Shown piece by piece: positions 6,364 to 10,590 of a stretch of DNA of 10,590 bases (the stretch's first letter is position 1; each line of letters opens with the position of its first letter). A model generated the notes under the pieces. That model ran no database searches, was not told the origin of the DNA, and saw only the letters and a list, made by a program, of their open reading frames with translations. Made by a program: the position numbers and the translations under genes. Origin of the DNA: Pelagophyceae sp. CCMP2097 (taxonomy: Eukaryota > Sar > Pelagophyceae). The DNA is taken from assembly GCA_026770575.1 (NCBI GenBank), contig MU657295.1, positions 86,571 to 97,160 on the forward strand, written 5' to 3'.

Positions 6364-7529
6364 ATGGTCGTGATCCACGTCAAGTACGGCGCGGACGACG
6401 AGTTCCTGTTCGAGACTGCGTGCGCGACTTCGAACGACGAGCTGATCAGGGACCTCGTCGAAGTGAACAATTCTAGAGTCCAGCTCTCCTTCCTCTCGGG
6501 CGCTCTCAAGGACCTCGCCAAGTACGGACCGAACAAGCCCGGGGACGAGCAGGGCATCGACGAGCTGAAGGAACAACTCGAGGGCGAAGGACGGCGTCGG
6601 CGCACTTTTTGAGAGGGGGCCCTCCCCATCACGGGGCCCTCTCGACCACTCTCGACGACGGGGCCCTCTCTACGGCGGGGCCACGGGCCCCTCTCGAGGA
6701 CGGGGCCACTCGAATCGGTCCCGTCGAGCGGTCGACTCGAACGCGTCTCTACAGGCATCAGCATCGAAAAGTCGGCAAACTACTGCGCCGACCCAACCGG
6801 CCAGCGCACGGGCAACGGCGTCGGGCCCCAGCTCGCGGCCGTCTTTGAGAAGGCGCGTTGCTGCGTCGTCGGGCCTTTTGGTCGATTTGTCGTCGGGCCT
6901 TTTGGTCGATAGCGCTGTATGGCCTGTTGGTCGATTGAAACAATAGGTCTGCGCCGAAGCGGAAGCCTACGTCTCTCGGAACCAGGCCAAGGCGAGAAAG
7001 GCACTGACGAAGGAGGGCTTGGCGGACAAATTGGCGAACATGCGCGGCGCTTGTGCGATGGCCTTCCCCATGGGGCTGCCGAAATGGGATTCCGTTTTCT
7101 GCGCTCTGGAGTCCACCGCGGGCTTGGAGGGCACGCAGGCCGCCAACGCCATCTTGGACGCGTCGACGGCGCAGCTGTGGTGCGCCGGCCGCGAATTCGC
7201 GCGCGGCGAGACGGTGGGCGACCGCCTCGGGAAAAATGAAAAGACTAAAGTCGTGGCAAAGCTGCAAAAGCCCGGCGCCGGCGCGCCCGCGCGCGAGCCC
7301 GTCGTCTCCGAGGACGAGCGCAAGGCCATGATGGCGCACTACTTCAAGTGAGGGCCCTTTTTTGCTGTAGAACCGCCTCATCGCCTCGCCTAGGCGGCAA
7401 GAGGAGCTGAAGCAGCTCGCCGAATCCAACGAGGACGAGTACCTCAACTCGGCCTGGGCGGACACGAAGCAGCTGAAGAACTCGCTCCAAGGCATGACGC
7501 GATCCGTCGCCGCGCCGGGCCTCCGCTAG
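6364..7529 (+). CDS. CFAP298: Cilia- and flagella-associated protein 298 (C21orf59/Kurly/FBB18), 4 exons
   Basis: CFAP298 acts in the cytoplasm in assembly of axonemal dynein arms and in ciliary motility and polarity. Proposed exons are 6364-6595, 6755-6852, 6947-7347 and 7394-7529. They encode about 288 residues, against about 290 in the human protein. Segments follow the family throughout: MVVIHVKYGADDEFLF at the start, KDLAKYGP, ADPTGQRTGNG, VFEKVCAEAEAYVSRNQ, MAFPMGLPKWD, GTQAANAILD, LGKNEKTKVVAKLQKPGAGA, REPVVSEDERKAMMAHYFK, RQEELKQLAESNEDEYLNSA. Intron 1 (phase 1) starts either at GTCGGC (6596) or at a GC donor at 6584. Intron 2 needs a GC donor. Intron 3 is GTGAGG...CTAG|G, 46 nt. The last residues (RSVAAPGLR) lie in a duplicated 20-bp unit that includes the stop codon, so the native C-terminus may have been altered. 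Confidence 0.93.
6596..6754 (+). repeat. CFAP298 intron 1, rich in GGGGCCCTCTCGA words
   Basis: The phase 1 intron ends CTACAG|GC (6754/6755). Between 6613 and 6715 the word ACGGGGCCCTCTCGA or close variants occurs at about 6631, 6658, 6683 and 6700, at spacings of 17 to 27 bp. The donor is uncertain: GTCGGC at 6596, or GCGAAG at 6584 (same phase, 12 nt shorter exon). Confidence 0.6.
6853..6946 (+). repeat. CFAP298 intron 2: GC-AG, with a 24-bp repeat
   Basis: The donor is AAG|GCGCGT (6852/6853) and the acceptor AATAG|GTC (6946/6947), phase 0, 94 nt. Joining gives VFEK-VCAEAEAY, which aligns without a gap to the family helix; the only nearby GT (6857) breaks the frame. Units GTCGTCGGGCCTTTTGGTCG start at 6865 and 6889, with a diverged third copy near 6913. 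Confidence 0.82.
7348..7393 (+). other. CFAP298 intron 3, 46 nt
   Basis: GTGAGG...GCCTAG|G, phase 2, splits a Lys codon and joins AHYFK to RQEELKQL, the exact family order. It is the shortest intron here and has no repeat. Confidence 0.88.
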
Positions 7530-7549
7530 CCGCGCCCGGCCTCCGCGAG
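7510..7549. repeat. 20-bp tandem duplication spanning the CFAP298 stop codon
   Basis: CCGCGCCGGGCCTCCGCTAG (7510-7529) is followed directly by CCGCGCCCGGCCTCCGCGAG (7530-7549), 18 of 20 identical. The first copy encodes the final residues and TAG; in the second the stop has become GAG. Confidence 0.9.
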
Positions 7550-7893
7550 GCCGCGCTTCTTTGCACCGGCACGACGGCCGCATCCCCACGCGCGCTCCTC
7601 GGCGGCCTACGCCGGACCCCTCGACGGATCGACACCTTCTCTCGTTCAAGGGCTCCTCTCTCTTCACCTTCTCTCGTTCAGGGGCGACTCTCCCTTCACC
7701 GGACACACTCGTTTAGGGGCTCCTCTCTTCATCGGACACTCTCGTCCTCTCTCTGCACCGCCCGACCCCGCAACCTTTTGCCACCTGCACTGAACGAAGT
7801 AACATCCAAAGGGGTGCCTAATGTGTATCGGCCGGAAATCGTCGATTAAGGCACGCGAGTTGTCAGCGCACGACCGACCGCCCTCGAGCACCG
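7530..7893. other. Intergenic region with a 32-bp repeat array
   Basis: 364 bp between CFAP298 and the MYND gene on the same strand. It holds a degenerate CT-rich array with starts at 7633, 7665, 7697 and 7730 (32-33 bp period); the first two copies share CACCTTCTCTCGTTCA. No convincing ORF is present. The CT-rich tract may be promoter DNA of the MYND gene. Confidence 0.6.
7633..7750. repeat. 32-33 bp degenerate tandem array
   Basis: Four units begin at 7633, 7665, 7697 and 7730. Each runs CACCTTCTCTCGTTCA (or CACCGGACACACTCGTTTA) then GGGGCTCCTCTCTT or a variant. Divergence rises toward the right. Confidence 0.75.
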
Positions 7894-8813
7894 ATGACCG
7901 GCCCGGCGGCCACCACGGCGCCGTGCTGCGTCTGCGCCGCGCCGGGCGGCAATAAATGCACGTCTTGCAGAGCGCGCCACTACTGCTCGAAAAAGTGCCA
8001 GCTCGTAGACTGGAAGCGCGGGCACAGCAAGGCGTGCCCGGACCTCGCCGCGTCGCAGAAAAGCGCCGTCGACGAGGCGGCGGACGTTGGCGCATCGCCG
8101 GCGGGACGAGGCTGGCCCGACTGGCGCGGCAACTGCGCGCTGTGTTCGGAGGTGCTGGCGGTGCAAGGCGCCTGTTTCTCCTCGTGCTGCGCGAAGAAGA
8201 CGTGCGCCGCATGCTACGACGCGGCCACTTTAGAAGACAAGCGCTGCCCGGTTTGCAGGAGCGAGACTTGGAAGTCTGAAGCAGAGTGGTTCCAAAGAAT
8301 GGATAAGCACGTGGTCGACGGAAACGCCGAAGCGCAGGTCGTCCTCGCGGCCTCTTACCGAGACGGGCTGATGGGCCTCACCATCGACTTGAAGCAAGCG
8401 TTCCGGCTCTACACGCTTGCCGCGGCGCAGGGCAGCGCAGAGGCGCAAGACGAGCTGGGCCGGTGTTATGGATCCGGCCACGGCGTCGCAATGCACTTGG
8501 AGACGGCGGCGCAGTTGCACCGCCGTGCCGCCGATCAGGGCCTGCCGTCGGCGCAGTATCACGTAGGGGTGTTGTTCTACGAGGGCCGCGGCGTGGCCCA
8601 GTCGCAAATAGAGGCCGCGACGTGGTTCGGCCTTTCGGCGGCGCAGGGCCACGCAGGGTCGCTCTCCAACCTCGGCGCCTGCCACGCAAACGGCCACGGC
8701 GTGCCGCAGGACTGGACAAGGCGCTGCGCCTCTTCCGGCGCGCCGCGGCAAAGGGGCACGCCGACGCGGCTGCGGCGGCGGACAAGCTCGAGTACTATCT
8801 TGCGAAACGGTGA
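7894..8813 (+). CDS. MYND zinc finger / RING-like / Sel1-repeat protein with a late frameshift
   Basis: An N-terminal MYND finger (about residues 11-48) has the cysteine/histidine pattern CCVC...CTSC...YCSKKCQ...HSKAC. A second, RING-like cysteine cluster follows (about 89-131: CALC, CC, CAACYD, CPVCRS). Three and a half Sel1 repeats come next, recognisable as LYTLAAAQGSAEAQDELGRC, HRRAADQGLPSAQYHVGV and FGLSAAQGHAGSLSNLGACH. Such proteins are presumed protein-binding scaffolds or E3-like factors, large families in marine algae. At 8710-8716 the frame breaks: after GVPQD the current frame gives arginine-rich nonsense to a stop at 8874, whereas the +1 frame from 8712 reads LDKALRLFRRAAAKGHADAA and ends at TGA 8811-8813. 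One missing C would explain it. A repaired frame would encode about 306 residues. There are no introns. It is either a recent lesion or a sequencing error. Confidence 0.9.
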
Positions 8814-8928
8814 CTCGGACGAGGCCACCCCGACCACTTGGCGCACCCGATTCCTCTCCTCGGGAATCCCGTAACTTGACATGCTTGTCTCGGCTCTGCA
8901 TTTGAAAGACTTTGGATTGCTTGCATCA

Positions 8929-8948
8929 GATCCACCCTGGGTGGGGCT
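8929..8948. repeat. Second copy of the dispersed 20-bp dyad motif
   Basis: GATCCACCCTGGGTGGGGCT here matches 19 of 20 bases at 1986-2005, in the same orientation. Both copies also follow a TTGCTTGC word a few bases upstream (1974 and 8917). The core CCACC(C/T)TGGGTGG is a near-palindrome. Confidence 0.7.
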
Positions 8949-9011
8949 GGCCCATTAGGGTAGAACCGGCGAATCGGTTCCAAAGTCAGGCTCCCGGTCC
9001 AAAAGGCCCGG

Positions 9012-9224
9012 GTGCCATGCCTGCGGGAGTGGTTTGTGCGCTTTGCGCTTGACCCCCTCATGCAAGTACTGGCCGCTAGACACTTCGGCTCTTTGATCGT
9101 GTTCGTCGGGGTAGCCTTATGGGTGGCGGTGGCGTCAGTGGCTCAATCGGGCTCTTTCGGGAAGTGGATGTACCGCGTCGCCGCCCATGCATTCAAAGGC
9201 TCGGATCCAAAGGTTGAGGCATGA
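9012..9224 (+). CDS. Small putative single-pass membrane protein, 70 aa
   Basis: The ORF encodes a basic/aromatic head (MPCLREWFVRFALDPL), a hydrophobic span of about 19 residues (SLIVFVGVALWVAVASVAQ, about 27-45) and a short basic tail. I do not recognise it. The frame stays open upstream to about 8930, so it could instead be a last exon starting at the acceptor-like CATTAG|GG (8958). Its stop TGA overlaps the ATG of the next small ORF (ATGA at 9221-9224), unusual for a nuclear gene. It could be chance. Confidence 0.35.
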   Translation: MPCLREWFVRFALDPLMQVLAARHFGSLIVFVGVALWVAVASVAQSGSFGKWMYRVAAHAFKGSDPKVEA

Positions 9225-9382
9225 AGGACACTACAATTGTAGGAATTCCTACTAGCAGAGGCGGGGTTTTTGCCGGACTATCAAACTCGCTAAATACTGT
9301 CTTTCCCGCGTCTGCAGCCTCGACGCGGGCAGCTCTGTTGGAGTTAGATACGGCGTTGGAAAGAGGTAGGTCTCCTCTGTGA
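9221..9382 (+). CDS. Small hypothetical ORF, 53 aa, overlapping the previous by ATGA
   Basis: It starts MKDTTIVGIPTSRGGVFAGL and ends LELDTALERGRSPL. The composition looks protein-like (balanced charge, helical end), but no family is recognised. The stretch is lower in GC than the rest of the window (about 47% on line 9241-9300). The 4-base stop/start overlap would allow coupled translation in an organelle, bacterial or viral setting. Confidence 0.3.
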   Translation: MKDTTIVGIPTSRGGVFAGLSNSLNTVFPASAASTRAALLELDTALERGRSPL

Positions 9383-9450
9383 TAATATCTAAGAAGTTTT
9401 GTCAGAGTCGACCGCGTCGTCCTGGTGGAGCGGTCTAAAGATGAGATTTT

Positions 9451-9494
9451 GATAGTCGGCGGATAGTCGGCGGATAGTCGGCGGACAGTCGTCG
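9451..9494. repeat. 11-bp unit, four tandem copies
   Basis: GATAGTCGGCG at 9451-9461, 9462-9472 and 9473-9483, then GACAGTCGTCG at 9484-9494. A related TATAGTCGGCG occurs once near 9951. It lies 40 bp upstream of the ATG at 9535. Confidence 0.93.
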
Positions 9495-9534
9495 TAGGTA
9501 CGGGCCCATTCCAGCCGCCGGCGGCGCGCCCAGC

Positions 9535-9700
9535 ATGGCGCCCAAGGCCAACCCGTGGGCGGACGACGCGGTGAAGATGGTGCGTGACGCGCATCGTCTC
9601 GGCGCCGTAGTGTTTCAAACGACACACGGTCTAGGTAGTCCTTTCCAAGGGCACGGTGAAGCCGTCGCTGCCACACACCGCGGGCCGCTCGCGGTGACGA
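9535..9700 (+). CDS. Candidate first exons of a small gene
   Basis: ATG at 9535 begins MAPKANPWADDAVKM and meets GTGCGT at 9580, the donor hexamer used by several introns here. The acceptor-like GTCTAG|G at 9634 closes a 55-nt phase 0 intron, and the next exon reads VVLSKGTVKPSLPHTAGRSR. This either stops at TGA near 9695 or continues from a GTGACG donor at 9694. The unspliced frame runs to 9729. I recognise no family; support comes only from the splice pattern and from protein-like first residues. Confidence 0.3.
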
Positions 9701-9729
9701 GCAAGGGCCGGCGTGCGCAGCAAGCGTAG

Positions 9730-10429
9730 CACACAAAGGGCCCGCGGCCCATGTCATGGCGGCCCCTGCAAGCATGGTAAGTTTCAAACTTTTCGTCGAT
9801 CTCTCCGACGGTCGGTGGCCCCGAGGGTCTCGCAGACTTGCCCTCCGCACTCGTGCCCTGCACGGCACGGCGCTGCCTTGCGTTCACGCTCGTATAGGGG
9901 TCACTGGAGGTGGGTTGGCCTGACCTCGCCGACGACCTTTAACCCCGCCTATAGTCGGCGCTTATCTGCGACCTTTGGGCGGGAGTAGCTCAGGCGCCAG
10001 GTGTCCAATCTTCACAAACAAAGGATGCTTCATGGCCGCGAGAGCGCGCTTTCTGCAGCGGCGCGTCGTCGGCTTTTCGCCAAATGCAATAATACCCAAG
10101 GTATTACTTTGAAAGACCTTTAATACCGCCACTGCTTGTATGAACGGTGAGTATGGAAGGATTATTACCATAGCGCACCGGAGGTACTACAACATTGTAC
10201 AGACCCCCCCGGAGGGGGCCTTTGTCTCTATTTCGGGTCTTTTCTAAAGGACAATACCTTTCATTATGCGACACGCAATCAAATCCATTCAATTCAGCGA
10301 CAGGTTCCTACGCCGCCAAGCTCCCGACACGCCATCCTGCTCCGAATCGACGCACAATCGCACCCCAGGCGTCCTCCGGCAATTCGTTGCCATTATCTTA
10401 CTTGAAAAGATTATCCTCCCCTTCGAACT
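9730..10429. other. About 700 bp without a supportable gene; AT-richer right half
   Basis: A textbook donor GTAAGT sits at 9777 behind a seven-codon ATG frame (9756-9776), but no following exon is clear. From about 10081 GC falls to roughly 37-45%. Here TAATACC occurs at 10090 and 10121, and GGTATTA at 10100-10106 forms a hairpin with the first. A C7/G5 hairpin lies at 10203-10218. On the minus strand, about 10050-9962 encodes HPLFVKIGHLAPELLPPKG, faintly like a protein-kinase tail; and about 10390-10310 encodes NELPEDAWGAIVRRF and VGSLAA, faintly F-box-like. Confidence 0.4.
10090..10106. repeat. Inverted repeat TAATACC-CAA-GGTATTA
   Basis: Seven-base perfect arms around a 3-base loop, with a further TAATACC at 10121-10127. 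It sits in the lowest-GC stretch of the window. It could be a protein-binding site or chance in AT-rich DNA. Confidence 0.5.
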
Positions 10430-10531
10430 CTATTCAGACACTTTGGCGGTGGCCTCCAAGCGGTCGGCAAGCGCCACCTCGCCGACGCCGAAGAGCTTGA
10501 TGAGCTCCAGCGCAACGGAGTCGTCGGACAT
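10430..10531 (-). CDS. Candidate first exon of a minus-strand gene
   Basis: ATG at 10531 is the first after an in-frame TAA just upstream. It opens MSDDSVALELIKLFGVGEVA then LADRLEATAKVSE and TAG at 10430-10432: 33 residues, acidic and helical, with GC-rich third positions. As 33 residues is too short, an intron probably begins inside (GC donor G|GCGAGG or GTGTCT are candidates). An F-box-like segment (LPEDAWGAIVRRF...VGSLAA, ending at a GTAGGA donor) lies about 50-120 bases downstream on the same strand and could be the next exon. I could not find one consistent join. Confidence 0.3.
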   Translation of the reverse strand: MSDDSVALELIKLFGVGEVALADRLEATAKVSE

Positions 10532-10590
10532 GTAGATGCCTATTTACGGAATGGAACGTCGATGCGGTGCAGCGGCGCAATCACGCACCG

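Noticed and set aside
5765..6373. 202-codon plus-strand frame
   Set aside because: Antisense to the mannosidase first exon and promoter; low-complexity arginine/serine composition and no family motif.
6853..6870. GT donor at 6857 for CFAP298 intron 2
   Set aside because: It gives phase 1 and breaks the frame at the 6947 exon; the GC donor at 6853 keeps the frame and aligns without gaps.
9451..9494. CRISPR-like array
   Set aside because: Units of 11 bp follow each other directly, with no spacers; an ordinary tandem repeat.
9975..10015. tRNA-like box A (GGGAGTAGCTCAGGCG)
   Set aside because: No matching acceptor stem and no GGTTCGA-type box B at the right distance.
9962..10060. Protein-kinase C-terminal tail (HPLFVKIGHLAPELLP) on the minus strand
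   Set aside because: The resemblance is limited to an HPLF word; no kinase motifs are found upstream on that strand.
10203..10222. GC hairpin resembling a Rho-independent terminator
   Set aside because: A C7/G5 stem followed by only three T, in a eukaryotic setting; no gene ends there.
1..10590. Transposase, integrase, reverse transcriptase or viral structural genes
   Set aside because: No motif of these families was seen in any frame, so no complete mobile element or integrated virus is claimed.

Overview
The window is nuclear DNA of a GC-rich, intron-bearing eukaryotic alga. Four lines point there. (1) Well-known eukaryotic protein families appear only after splicing. (2) One gene starts with a signal peptide ending in an AFA-F junction, the leader type used to enter red-derived complex plastids (stramenopiles, haptophytes, cryptophytes). 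(3) One gene encodes the ciliary protein CFAP298, so the lineage has or recently had motile cilia. (4) A MYND finger plus Sel1-repeat protein is present, a type common in marine microalgae. A pelagophyte-like or other secondary-plastid alga fits best; I cannot name the species from sequence alone.

Layout, left to right. 1-367 (-): 5' end of an unrecognised gene leaving the window. 622-1773 (+): three-exon plastid-targeted protein, probably of the bifunctional-nuclease (BFN/DUF151) family. 1842-6072 (-): a large multi-exon class I alpha-mannosidase (GH47), tail-to-tail with the previous gene. It has an N-terminal membrane anchor, a proline-rich stem and a LamG/concanavalin-A-like domain before the catalytic domain. 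6364-7529 (+): CFAP298 in four exons, head-to-head with the mannosidase. 7894-8813 (+): MYND/RING-like/Sel1 protein broken by a one-base frameshift near its end. 9012-9382 (+): two small ORFs overlapping by ATGA in lower-GC DNA. 9535-9700 (+): weak small-gene candidate. 9730-10429: no gene I can support. 10430-10531 (-): weak first exon of a gene.

The recurring oddity is in the introns. Fitting exons to the CFAP298 and GH47 families requires GC-AG introns at four or more junctions. Almost every acceptor reads AG|G, and donors often read G(T/C)GCG(T/G). Many introns and intergenic gaps carry short tandem duplications (periods 11 to 70 bp, 17 bp three times). A 20-bp dyad motif occurs in a mannosidase intron and again 6.9 kb away. 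There is no operon logic: the genes are independent housekeeping functions (ER/Golgi glycan trimming, ciliary dynein assembly, plastid function) sharing short divergent or convergent gaps.
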